Shown here piece after piece: positions 26,182-34,128 of a stretch of DNA of 64,000 nt. This DNA comes from Rosettibacter primus (GTDB lineage: Bacteria > Bacteroidota > Ignavibacteria > Ignavibacteriales > Melioribacteraceae). A program made the position numbers and the translations under genes. The notes beneath the pieces are model-generated. The model was not told the DNA's origin. It ran no database searches and saw nothing but the letters and a program-made list of their open reading frames with translations. Every line of letters starts with the position of its first letter. The stretch's first letter is position 1. The DNA lies in assembly GCF_036860675.1 (NCBI RefSeq), contig NZ_JAYKGK010000002.1, forward strand, positions 306,884 to 370,883, in the 5' to 3' direction.

Positions 26182-27345
26182 TTATTTTGAATTAAATTTT
26201 ATTGGCAATTGAATTGTGAAAATTGTGCCAAGCATTTCATTTGATACAAAAGTAACTTTTCCTTTCAAATGCCGTTCAATAATTAGTTTAACACTGTAAA
26301 GTCCCAAGCCTCTACCTTTAACTCCCTTTGTACTGAACGAACGCTGAAACAACTGCAGCTGTACACTCTCTGGTATTACTTGATTGTTATGTACATTAAA
26401 ATAAACAAATTCATGATTGCTGTATGAATATATTTTTACTGTATCTCCTTCAGATGATGCTTCGAGTGCATTTTTAATTAAGTTGCCAATTGACCTTAAT
26501 AATAATGTTCTGTCAGTCTCAAAAACATTGCAGTCAGTCGGATATTCAATAACAAGAATTTTGTTTTTAGCCAATTCATGATTTTTATAAACTTCATGGA
26601 CTGCTTTAAGAAAATCAATCGTTGTTATTTCTTTTATATCAACACCTAATTTGCCATCCTCTGCATCTCTTAAATCTCTTTGAGAAATTATTTCATTTAC
26701 AAGTTGCTGAGCTGCTTCATTTAATGCTTTTATCAAATCTTTTCGTTCTTTTTCATCTTCTTCATCGTTTAAAAGGTTTGATATACTTGCAATTGCACTT
26801 GCTGTATTTAATATATCATGAAAAAAAATTCTCTCAAGAGCTTCCTTTCGTTTGAGACTTGAGATATCCTTCACAGCAAATAAAACAAATTCAGAATTCT
26901 TATACTTAATAGGTTGTGCATAAACATAAAATTCATATGAAATTTCTTTCCCTGTTAATGTGGCTGTAATTTTACACTCTTGTTCAGAATGAATTTTATT
27001 TTCATCAGTAAATTTTATTGCTTGTGCGGCGCCACATTCTCTACAAAATAATGATGTTCCGCAACCGGCTGGCATTAAATTACTATGTATACAATTTAAT
27101 GCCTCACCAATTCTTTTTCCTAAAATTTTATCTGTGTCAGAAATTTTAAATGTTTCTGCTGCTTTTTTATTAAATGCTACTATCTGGCGGTTTTTATTAA
27201 TTATTACTGCTAATTCTGGGAAGCCTTCAAGAATTTGGCTTATAAGCGGATTAAGATGAAATATCAAATAATCTTTAATTATATCGTCTGCACTCGAACG
27301 CTCGGGAGTATCAAAGTATGTTTTAACTTCCTGGTTGTCCATCAT
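26182..27345 (-). CDS. PAS sensor histidine kinase with a four-cysteine motif
   Basis: The 387-residue cytoplasmic kinase has a PAS domain (about 35-165) that carries C85, C95, C101 and C104 in CIHSNLMPAGCGTSLFCREC, giving a C-x9-C-x5-C-x2-C arrangement. The dimerisation helix has H176 in RIFFHDILN, and the HATPase domain ends with GRGLGLYSVK. Cysteine-rich PAS domains of this type could bind an iron-sulfur cluster or metal, or sense redox. It overlaps the upstream outer-membrane protein gene by 4 bp (ATGA), so they are co-translated. No cognate response regulator is adjacent. Confidence 0.85.
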   Translation of the reverse strand: MMDNQEVKTYFDTPERSSADDIIKDYLIFHLNPLISQILEGFPELAVIINKNRQIVAFNKKAAETFKISDTDKILGKRIGEALNCIHSNLMPAGCGTSLFCRECGAAQAIKFTDENKIHSEQECKITATLTGKEISYEFYVYAQPIKYKNSEFVLFAVKDISSLKRKEALERIFFHDILNTASAIASISNLLNDEEDEKERKDLIKALNEAAQQLVNEIISQRDLRDAEDGKLGVDIKEITTIDFLKAVHEVYKNHELAKNKILVIEYPTDCNVFETDRTLLLRSIGNLIKNALEASSEGDTVKIYSYSNHEFVYFNVHNNQVIPESVQLQLFQRSFSTKGVKGRGLGLYSVKLIIERHLKGKVTFVSNEMLGTIFTIQLPIKFNSK

Positions 27346-27803
27346 TTTTTATCAAAATAATACCTTACACCAATTGCTAAATCTAAATTTAATGCTGTTG
27401 CGGGAAAAAGATTAAAGACAGGTACAAACTCAAGAAAAACATCAATTGGCAAATCATTAATTAACCAGGCTAATCCTACTACACCACGTGCACCAAGTGA
27501 ATTATCTTCATTTTCAACAAAACGCATTCTAACACCAAAACCATAATAAACAGGAATTTTATAATTAGATTTTATTAAATCATAATTATGATATAAATAA
27601 TCTGCGTGCAAAGATACAGCACTATGTTTTTTTACAAAAGAATAAGCCAATCCTCCATCAAATGCATTGCTGTTATTCAGCCAGTATTTTGCACTTAATC
27701 CGGTTGGTTCCCCTATCATAACACCCAATCCCAATCCTTTATCCTGCGCAAAGGAATTACTGAAAAAAATTAGAACTGAAAAGAGAAAAATTGTTTTCTT
27801 CAT
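27342..27803 (-). CDS. Small outer-membrane β-barrel protein
   Basis: The 153-residue product has a signal peptide (KKTIFLFSVLIFFSNSFAQ). The mature part is a series of amphipathic strands rich in glycine and aromatics (AFDGGLAYSFVKKHSAVSLHADYLYH, GLAWLINDLPIDVFLEFVPV) and ends in an aromatic residue close to the C-terminus (GVRYYFDKK). That pattern fits a small outer-membrane β-barrel. The gene overlaps the cysteine-PAS kinase downstream by 4 bp. A functional link is plausible but not shown. Confidence 0.7.
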   Translation of the reverse strand: MKKTIFLFSVLIFFSNSFAQDKGLGLGVMIGEPTGLSAKYWLNNSNAFDGGLAYSFVKKHSAVSLHADYLYHNYDLIKSNYKIPVYYGFGVRMRFVENEDNSLGARGVVGLAWLINDLPIDVFLEFVPVFNLFPATALNLDLAIGVRYYFDKK

Positions 27804-27967
27804 ATTTCTACTAAAGCCTATTTTTTTTAATGCAAGAATTAATAAAAATTCTCATAAAATGGAAGAACTATTTAACCTCATGCTTATAAAATATTCAATA
27901 ATCATCTGAGTAATTATTAATCAATTATTGTTAAATTTCAGTATAAAAATTATAAAGCGAGGAATAA

Positions 27968-29476
27968 ATGAGCAGTACTGCATCAATTGAAGAGCTAATT
28001 AAAGAATATTCAGACAAATTTGATTACAACAAAAAAGAAACCGCTATTATCTTAGCTGCAGGTCACGGCAAAAGAATTAAATCGCAAACATCTAAAATGC
28101 TGCATAAAATATGGGAAAAACCAACTGTAGAACGTGTTTATAATGCCTGTGTAAAAGGATTACAACAATCAAACATTATAATTGTTGTAGGAATTAAAGC
28201 TGAGGATGTAATTAAGACTATTGGAAAAAGAGAATCCTTAATTTATGCTTATCAGGAAATGCAGAATGGAACGGGGCATGCTGTTCAAACTGCTCTGAAA
28301 AATATAGACATTTCAAAATATGATGGAACTGTCTATGTTTTTCCTGGTGATATGGGATTAATTGACGCAGAGACTATTCAATTTCTTAAAGATGAGTTTT
28401 TAAAATCAAATTCCGATATGATTGTTCTTACTGGAATTTACGAAGGTGATATTCAAAATAATTATTACGGCAGAATAATTAGAGTGAAGGATAGAGATTC
28501 AAAGGGAAATAAAGTTCTTAAGTTCAAAGGAAAAGTTATTGAAATACTCGAATACAAAGATATTCTCAATTTAGATGATAAAAAGAAGTACAAAATTAAA
28601 TATCGCGGCAAAGAATTTTCTTACACAAAAAAAGAATTACTTGAAAACAGAGAATTTAACAGCGGAGTTTATGCATTCAAATTTAAGCCGCTTTCGGAAC
28701 TCATCAATAAATTAGAAAGCAATAATGTTCAAAACGAAATTTATTTAACTGATTTAATAGGATTATTCAACAAACATAATTATTCTGTAGCTGCAATAAG
28801 TCCAAAACAACAATATGTTTTAATGGGTTTTAACAATAAATCTGTTTTAAAAGAAATGGATGATATAGCAAGAAAGGTTGCTTATGAAAAATTAAAAGAC
28901 ATAATTCTAATAGATGACCCTGATGATTTTTTTATCGATGATGATGTTATTGAAGATATTTTAAGAATGGATAAACTTGGTGTACCACTTGATATTAAAA
29001 TTGGTAAAGGAGTCTACATTGGAAAAGGGGCTAAGCTTAATTACAATCTAAACTTGATGAAAAATGTTTTTATATCAGGCAATATTATTTTTGGAAAAAA
29101 TATTATTGTCAGAGAAAATGCACATCTATCCTGCTTCCCAAATCAAACACTTCAGATTGGAAACAATGTTGAAATCTTCTGGGGTGATGTTATTAAAGGA
29201 AATGTAACTATTGGTGATAATTGTTCTATAGAATCGGGAGTAAGAATAACAGGAAGCGATGAATTTCCCGTAAAAATATATAATGATGTTACAATAAAGG
29301 GCGTCACATATATCTTTGGTTCTATAATCTATGAAAATATTTTTATTGAACATTCTGTATTAATTAAAAAAATCATACAAAAACCATTAGATTTTTCAGG
29401 AGATAAATTCAAGGTTAGATTTTATTTACCCGAACCGGAAGGGAAAGAAGCAATAAAAGATTTGAATCAAAATTAA
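27968..29476 (+). CDS. GlmU-like sugar nucleotidyltransferase with left-handed β-helix
   Basis: The 502-residue product has an N-terminal nucleotidyltransferase domain with the GlmU-type motif ILAAGHGKRIKSQTSKMLHK and QNGTGHAVQTAL. A left-handed β-helix follows from about residue 345 (IGKGVYIGKGAKL, GNVTIGDNCSIESGVRI). The N-domain predicts UTP- or other NTP-dependent activation of a sugar-1-phosphate, probably GlcNAc-1-P. The helix domain is short and I do not see the acetyltransferase residues of bifunctional GlmU, so acetyl transfer is doubtful. Residues about 175-235 hold an insertion rich in lysine. GCGAGGAA precedes the ATG. Confidence 0.75.
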   Translation: MSSTASIEELIKEYSDKFDYNKKETAIILAAGHGKRIKSQTSKMLHKIWEKPTVERVYNACVKGLQQSNIIIVVGIKAEDVIKTIGKRESLIYAYQEMQNGTGHAVQTALKNIDISKYDGTVYVFPGDMGLIDAETIQFLKDEFLKSNSDMIVLTGIYEGDIQNNYYGRIIRVKDRDSKGNKVLKFKGKVIEILEYKDILNLDDKKKYKIKYRGKEFSYTKKELLENREFNSGVYAFKFKPLSELINKLESNNVQNEIYLTDLIGLFNKHNYSVAAISPKQQYVLMGFNNKSVLKEMDDIARKVAYEKLKDIILIDDPDDFFIDDDVIEDILRMDKLGVPLDIKIGKGVYIGKGAKLNYNLNLMKNVFISGNIIFGKNIIVRENAHLSCFPNQTLQIGNNVEIFWGDVIKGNVTIGDNCSIESGVRITGSDEFPVKIYNDVTIKGVTYIFGSIIYENIFIEHSVLIKKIIQKPLDFSGDKFKVRFYLPEPEGKEAIKDLNQN

Positions 29477-29509
29477 AAAGGGGATGCCAAAAAATTTTAG
29501 GCAGCCCCT
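29475..29509 (-). terminator. Intrinsic terminator after rpsT
   Basis: On the minus strand, AGGGGCTGCC and GGCATCCCCT form a 10 bp stem with one mismatch and an 11-base loop, followed by TTTTT (plus 29475-29479). It ends against the stop codon of the convergent GlmU-like gene. Confidence 0.85.
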
Positions 29510-29529
29510 AAATTTTGAAAAGGAGGTGG

Positions 29530-29793
29530 TTATTTTTCTACTGTTAAATTGTTTACATATTTTGTAATAGCAGATTTTTTTCTTGCAGCAGTATTCTTAT
29601 GAATTCTTCCCTTAGCAGCTTGCTTATCCAATGTTGCCACAGCTTCTCTTAAATATTTTTCTGCAAGCTCTTTATCCTGTGTACTGTAGACTTTTTTAAT
29701 CAATGTTTTAATCTTAGATAAAGCTGCTTTATTTCGTAATGTTCTTTTGATTGTTTGTCTGATTCTCTTTTGTGCTGACTTATGATGCGCCAT
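29530..29793 (-). CDS. rpsT: Ribosomal protein S20
   Basis: The 87-residue basic protein matches S20 in length and composition: MAHHKSAQKRIRQTIKRT at the N-terminus, then DKQAAKGRIHKNTAARKKS near the C-terminus. S20 binds 16S rRNA early in 30S assembly. AGGAAA precedes the ATG and a terminator follows. Directly after the stop the minus strand reads CCACCTCCTTTT, close to the 3' end of 16S rRNA (see findings). Confidence 0.97.
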   Translation of the reverse strand: MAHHKSAQKRIRQTIKRTLRNKAALSKIKTLIKKVYSTQDKELAEKYLREAVATLDKQAAKGRIHKNTAARKKSAITKYVNNLTVEK

Positions 29794-29923
29794 TAAATTT
29801 CCTAAATTTATTTAAAAACGTGCGTAAATATACTTTTAAGACAGTTTGAAATCAAACTTTTTTTTATAAAACTTTAATCTCATATCCTTTATTCTTATTT
29901 TGTAAATAAAAAAAGAACTATTT

Positions 29924-30562
29924 ATGCTTAGAGTAAATGAAATATTTTATTCAATTCAGGGAGAAAGTTCGAAAGCCGGCTTGCCATGTGTCTTTGTGCG
30001 ATTAACTTATTGTAATTTAAGATGTTCCTACTGTGACACAACTTATGCTTTTTACGAAGGTACAGATTTCACTATTGAAGAAATTATTAATAAAGTTAAG
30101 CAATACAATTGTAATTTAGTTGAAGTTACAGGCGGTGAACCTCTATTTCAAAAGGAATCACTTGATTTGATGAAAAGTCTTTGCGATGAAGGCTTTGAAG
30201 TAATGCTTGAAACAGGCGGAAGTCTTCCAATTGCAGATGTTGATAAGCGTGTAATGATAATAATGGATTTAAAATGTCCATCCAGTAATATGATGAAAAA
30301 AAATCTTTATGAAAACATAAACTTTCTTAAACCAAATGATGAAGTAAAATTTGTTATCGGTACAAGAGAAGATTATGAGTGGAGTAAAGAGATTATATCC
30401 AAATATAACTTAAATGAAAAATGTAAAGTTTTGTTCTCGGTTGTATTCGGACAGCTCGAACCAATTACACTTGTAAATTGGATTTTAGAAGATAAATTAA
30501 ATGTAAGATTTCAACTTCAGATGCATAAATATATTTGGCATCCAGAAACAAAAGGTGTGTAA
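29924..30562 (+). CDS. queE: 7-carboxy-7-deazaguanine synthase
   Basis: QueE is a radical SAM enzyme that contracts 6-carboxytetrahydropterin to 7-carboxy-7-deazaguanine in queuosine synthesis. The 212-residue protein opens with EIFYSIQGESSKAGLPCVFV and has the cluster motif CNLRCSYC (CxxxCxxC) and EVTGGEPL. The stop overlaps the queD start (TAATG), confirming a queuosine operon. queC and queF are not in the window. Confidence 0.95.
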   Translation: MLRVNEIFYSIQGESSKAGLPCVFVRLTYCNLRCSYCDTTYAFYEGTDFTIEEIINKVKQYNCNLVEVTGGEPLFQKESLDLMKSLCDEGFEVMLETGGSLPIADVDKRVMIIMDLKCPSSNMMKKNLYENINFLKPNDEVKFVIGTREDYEWSKEIISKYNLNEKCKVLFSVVFGQLEPITLVNWILEDKLNVRFQLQMHKYIWHPETKGV

Positions 30563-30975
30563 TGAAAATAGCAAAAGAATTTACATGGGAAATGGGACAT
30601 CGCTTAACATTTCATAAAGGGAAATGTAAAAACCTTCATGGCCATTCATACAAATGTATAATTGAAATAAACGGAACTCCGGATTCTAATGGAATGGTGC
30701 TTGATTATTATGATTTATCAAAAATTGTAAATCCAGTAATTGATGAGTTAGACCATTCAATTATGGTTTATAATGAAGATAAAGATTTAATCTCAGCACT
30801 CGAAAAACTGAATTCTAAAAAGGTAGTTGTAAATTTTGAAACAACAGCTGAAAATATCTGTTACTTTTTAATTGATAAAATCAAACCATCTTTACCTGAA
30901 AATATCATTTCATTAAAAGTTAGAGTTCTTGAAACAGAAAATTCTTATGCAGAAGAAGAGATAAAGCTAAAATAA
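30562..30975 (+). CDS. queD: 6-carboxytetrahydropterin synthase
   Basis: The 137-residue enzyme converts dihydroneopterin triphosphate to 6-carboxytetrahydropterin. The start is the ATG at 30562 that overlaps the queE stop; an upstream in-frame start at 30535 lies inside queE and is unlikely. Zinc-binding histidines lie in MGHRLTFH and NLHGHSYK, the catalytic cysteine in GKCKNLHGH, and the Asp-His pair in DELDHSIM. A late VLETENSYAE holds the pterin-anchoring Glu. It belongs to the PTPS family and, beside queE, is QueD. Confidence 0.95.
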   Translation: MKIAKEFTWEMGHRLTFHKGKCKNLHGHSYKCIIEINGTPDSNGMVLDYYDLSKIVNPVIDELDHSIMVYNEDKDLISALEKLNSKKVVVNFETTAENICYFLIDKIKPSLPENIISLKVRVLETENSYAEEEIKLK

Positions 30976-31022
30976 TTATTAAGTATGTCAGCTTACACTT
31001 CCGCAATATAACTCGAGTATGA

Positions 31023-31766
31023 TTATTCACCTTTAATTTTCTTTACTTCTTTTACTATTTCAGGGAGTATCTCGCCAGCTTTTCCGAATATAGAATAATC
31101 AGCATAGCGTGTTAAATCTGTCGGTTCAATATTAATTTCAACAATAAATGACCCAGCTTGTTTTGCAGTCATAGGAATATAAGCTGCAGGATATACAACA
31201 GCCGAAGTTCCTACTACAAAGCAAATTTCACTCTTTTGAGCTGCTATCTCACCACCACTGTATTGGTCTTGAGGAAGCATTTCCCCAAACCATACAACAT
31301 CAGGACGAATCAATCCTCCACATTTTTTACATTTAGGCACACTGCTGCTTAATTCAATTTCGGGTGAGTTATAAAATGTTTTACAATCTATACAATAATT
31401 TCTTTCAATATTACCATGAAGTTCAAAAATTTTAGTTGAACCTGCACGTCGATGAAGATTATCTATATTTTGTGTAACTACAGTTACATCATAATATTTT
31501 TCTAATTCAGCAATGGCGATATGTCCTGCATTAGGTTTGGTATTATTAATAATATTTCTTCTATGCTGATACCATTCCCAAACTAAATCAGGATTTCGCA
31601 TAAATGCATCAAAACTTGCCAATTCTTCGGGTTTCATTTTATTCCATATGCCATCACTGCCTCTAAATGTAGGAATGCCACTTTCAGCAGAAATTCCTGC
31701 GCCTGTAAAAAAGACAATTCTTTTTGCAGTACCTAATTTTTCAAGAAATTTTTTTTCAAATTCCAT
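31023..31766 (-). CDS. cobB: NAD-dependent protein deacylase of the sirtuin family
   Basis: The 247-residue sirtuin has the NAD motif FTGAGISAESGIPTFRG, the catalytic TQNIDNLHRRAG with FELHGN, and a zinc ribbon with CIDC and CKKC. The segment WEWYQHRRNI contains the Tyr-x-x-Arg pair that marks class III sirtuins (E. coli CobB, human SIRT5) acting on succinyl- and malonyl-lysine. The enzyme is therefore probably a desuccinylase as well as deacetylase. It follows a TPR protein gene by 2 bp and has only a weak ribosome site, so it may be translationally coupled. Confidence 0.93.
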   Translation of the reverse strand: MEFEKKFLEKLGTAKRIVFFTGAGISAESGIPTFRGSDGIWNKMKPEELASFDAFMRNPDLVWEWYQHRRNIINNTKPNAGHIAIAELEKYYDVTVVTQNIDNLHRRAGSTKIFELHGNIERNYCIDCKTFYNSPEIELSSSVPKCKKCGGLIRPDVVWFGEMLPQDQYSGGEIAAQKSEICFVVGTSAVVYPAAYIPMTAKQAGSFIVEINIEPTDLTRYADYSIFGKAGEILPEIVKEVKKIKGE

Positions 31767-31768
31767 CT

Positions 31769-32545
31769 TTACTTACTTTCAATTTCTTTTAATAATTTTT
31801 TTGCTTCATCTTTTCTAACTTCATCATCTTCATCTTCTATTGGACTATCAATTGCTTTTTGAAGCATTGCTTTTGCTGTTTTATAATCTTTCTCGCGCAT
31901 CAATGAAATTGCATAATCCACATAAAACATAACATAATTTGGTTTCAGCTCAACAGCTTTTTTATATTCCTTCAATGCAATTTCATTATCAGCCCATCCC
32001 AAACCCAGAACAGACCGAGCGGGTTTCCACTTTTCACTTGTCTTCGCATGAGTTCTTGCAAGTACATAATGCGCAACTGCCTGAATTTCATTACCTCCAT
32101 TATTCAGCTGAATTGCTTTTTCAAGATCTGCTTTAACTGAATTAACTACACCTGCAACAGAAAATACACCTTTGAAAAGAGCTATTCTTCCATTTGCAAT
32201 AGCACGACGCAAATAAGTTACCGATTTATCCGGTGCAGCTTTTATTGATTTTTCTGCATATTCCAATGCTTTTTGATATACAGACAATTGTGCATCTTTT
32301 TCTTCTGATGTATTTGATGGCATATGTTCACCAATATCAACATAAGCTCTACTTATTTTCCATAAAATTTCATAATTGTTCGGGTCATTCTTTTCAGCTT
32401 TTTTATAAAATTCAAGAGCCTTTTCATTATTAAATTTTTCGTAGTAACTATCTCCCTCTTTGATTAATTGTTCTACTGATTGAGCTGTAATCTGTGCTGT
32501 AAATAAAAATGCAATAAACAAAATATTGATAATAATTTTTTTCAT
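31769..32545 (-). CDS. Exported TPR-repeat protein
   Basis: The 258-residue product has a signal peptide (KKIIINILFIAFLFTAQITAQ) and tetratricopeptide-like repeats throughout, for example KALEFYKKAEKNDPNNYEIL and YVDYAISLMREKDYKTAKAM. It probably serves as a periplasmic scaffold. GAGGAGG precedes the ATG, which overlaps the yhaM-like stop by 4 bp. The operon continues into the sirtuin. The partners are unknown. Confidence 0.82.
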   Translation of the reverse strand: MKKIIINILFIAFLFTAQITAQSVEQLIKEGDSYYEKFNNEKALEFYKKAEKNDPNNYEILWKISRAYVDIGEHMPSNTSEEKDAQLSVYQKALEYAEKSIKAAPDKSVTYLRRAIANGRIALFKGVFSVAGVVNSVKADLEKAIQLNNGGNEIQAVAHYVLARTHAKTSEKWKPARSVLGLGWADNEIALKEYKKAVELKPNYVMFYVDYAISLMREKDYKTAKAMLQKAIDSPIEDEDDEVRKDEAKKLLKEIESK

Positions 32546-33588
32546 AAACTTTCCTCCTCGTTTGTTCCGTTTATTCCGGTTTCTGAATTATACTTGCTTT
32601 GAAGGAATGAATTTCCATTTTCACCCTCATCAATTTTTAATTCCGGGATATAAAGTGAAGTGTCGGCAAGTTTTATAAACTTTGTCCATCTTCCATTTTT
32701 ATTTTTTTCTGATTGAATTACATTTTTATAAGCATTTGTTTTTGCACTTAGTTCATCTGCATGATAAAGAACAATTGCTTCAAGTGTTTTCGGAATTACA
32801 GGTGAAGCATATTCAAGTTTTCCTTGATGACTGAGTATCAAATGCATAAGTTGATTTTTTAATTCTTCGGGAAATCCTTCAATTTGATTAGCTGTTTTTT
32901 CCACTTCCAGCGCTCCAATCACTATGTGCCCAAGTAATTTCCCTTTATCGGTATATTCAAACGAAGGATTTATGCTTAATTCTTGAGTTTTTCCAAAATC
33001 ATGTAACAATGCACCGGCTATTAATAAATCTCTATTAATTTCGGGATGAATTGTACACATCAGTTCGCATATTTTTATCAGTTCAAGAGTATGTTCAAGC
33101 AAGCCATGCAAATAAGCATGATGCCAGTTTGCACCTGCAGGCACATTGAAAAAATTATGATGATTTTTGTCATTAAAAATTTTTTTTAATAAAGTATTCA
33201 GGAATTTATTTTGAACTGAATCAATAACTTCATTAAACTCATTTTTCATTTCATCAAAAGAACGAGAAGAAACAGGAATAAAATCTTCTATACTTACATT
33301 GTCATTTTCATTTGCAAAACGAATTTTTTTAATTCTTATTTGCGGCAAGCCATTAAATTCCTGCAAAATTCCATTTACCTTGACAATTTTATTTTCTGAA
33401 ATTCCTTGCAGAATAACATCAAAATTTTCCCAGAGATTTGCTGAAACAACTGTCGATTTATCACGCAGTTGAAGACTCAAATATGAACTCCCATTTTTAG
33501 CTGTTTTAGTTTCATAGCTATGTATCAACAAAAAAAGTGTAAATTCTTCTTCTTTGTTTAATTCACTTAATGATTTTTGATTTAACAT
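32542..33588 (-). CDS. OB-fold/HD-domain 3'-5' exonuclease, YhaM-like
   Basis: The 348-residue protein has an N-terminal OB-fold (FLLIHSYETKTAKNGSSYLSL, about residues 15-105) and a C-terminal HD domain (about 150-300). Metal ligands are HHAYLHGLLEHTLE and LLHDFGKTQ, then LILSHQGKLEY. This is the architecture of YhaM, a 3'-5' exoribonuclease. A GGAG ribosome site lies before the ATG. It sits between a NusG-like gene and a TPR gene, in the same direction. Confidence 0.88.
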   Translation of the reverse strand: MLNQKSLSELNKEEEFTLFLLIHSYETKTAKNGSSYLSLQLRDKSTVVSANLWENFDVILQGISENKIVKVNGILQEFNGLPQIRIKKIRFANENDNVSIEDFIPVSSRSFDEMKNEFNEVIDSVQNKFLNTLLKKIFNDKNHHNFFNVPAGANWHHAYLHGLLEHTLELIKICELMCTIHPEINRDLLIAGALLHDFGKTQELSINPSFEYTDKGKLLGHIVIGALEVEKTANQIEGFPEELKNQLMHLILSHQGKLEYASPVIPKTLEAIVLYHADELSAKTNAYKNVIQSEKNKNGRWTKFIKLADTSLYIPELKIDEGENGNSFLQSKYNSETGINGTNEEESL

Positions 33589-33605
33589 GATTCTCCATAA
33601 AATAT

Positions 33606-34118
33606 TTAAATTAATTTAACTACACTTTCTATTGGAAGACGAACAAGAACTGAACGTTGAAGCAAATCTATAGAAACAGCAAGCCATTTTTCTTTGCTTA
33701 CTATTTTAATTTTTCCAATTACGCCTTTAAAAGGTCCGTCAATAATTTTAACAATTTCTCCTGCTTCTATTTGGTTTACTACAAATATTTCCGGGTTTTC
33801 ATTTAGCATAATTTTCAAATTTTCTATTTGATAATCTGGAATAACAGAAGGCTTTCCATTAAAACATACAGTTCTTACAATTGATGACTGTTGTAGAGCG
33901 CACAATCTCTCTTTTTCGTTAGCATAAACAAAAATGTAAGATTTAAATAGAGGCTCAAGAATTTTTTTTTTGCGATCTCCCCATTGCCTTACTGTTTTTA
34001 TAACAGGCAAATAATAATCAATTCCTGCAGATTCAAATTGCTGTTGGGCTTTAAATTCTTGATGAGGTTTTGTGTAAAAAGCATACCAGTGTTTAAGATT
34101 TCGATTTAATTCACTCAT
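33606..34118 (-). CDS. NusG-like transcription antiterminator, UpxY/RfaH-type
   Basis: The 170-residue protein has an NGN domain (WYAFYTKPHQEFKAQQQFES, VIKTVRQWGDRKKKILEPLF) and a KOW motif (EIVKIIDGPFKGVIGKIKIV) at the C-terminus. Specialised NusG paralogues such as UpxY and RfaH bind RNA polymerase at particular long operons, often for capsule or lipopolysaccharide. Here no polysaccharide operon follows directly. It could act on the 41-49 kb sugar cluster or on distant genes. It starts 10 bp after the hybrid kinase stop, so the two are probably co-transcribed. It is not the main NusG, which usually lies near rplK. Confidence 0.85.
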   Translation of the reverse strand: MSELNRNLKHWYAFYTKPHQEFKAQQQFESAGIDYYLPVIKTVRQWGDRKKKILEPLFKSYIFVYANEKERLCALQQSSIVRTVCFNGKPSVIPDYQIENLKIMLNENPEIFVVNQIEAGEIVKIIDGPFKGVIGKIKIVSKEKWLAVSIDLLQRSVLVRLPIESVVKLI

Positions 34119-34128
34119 TCAAGCCCTC

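Noticed and set aside
29514..29530. AGGAGG on the plus strand as a ribosome site for an unseen gene
   Set aside because: No start codon follows at a usable distance, and downstream is antisense to rpsT.
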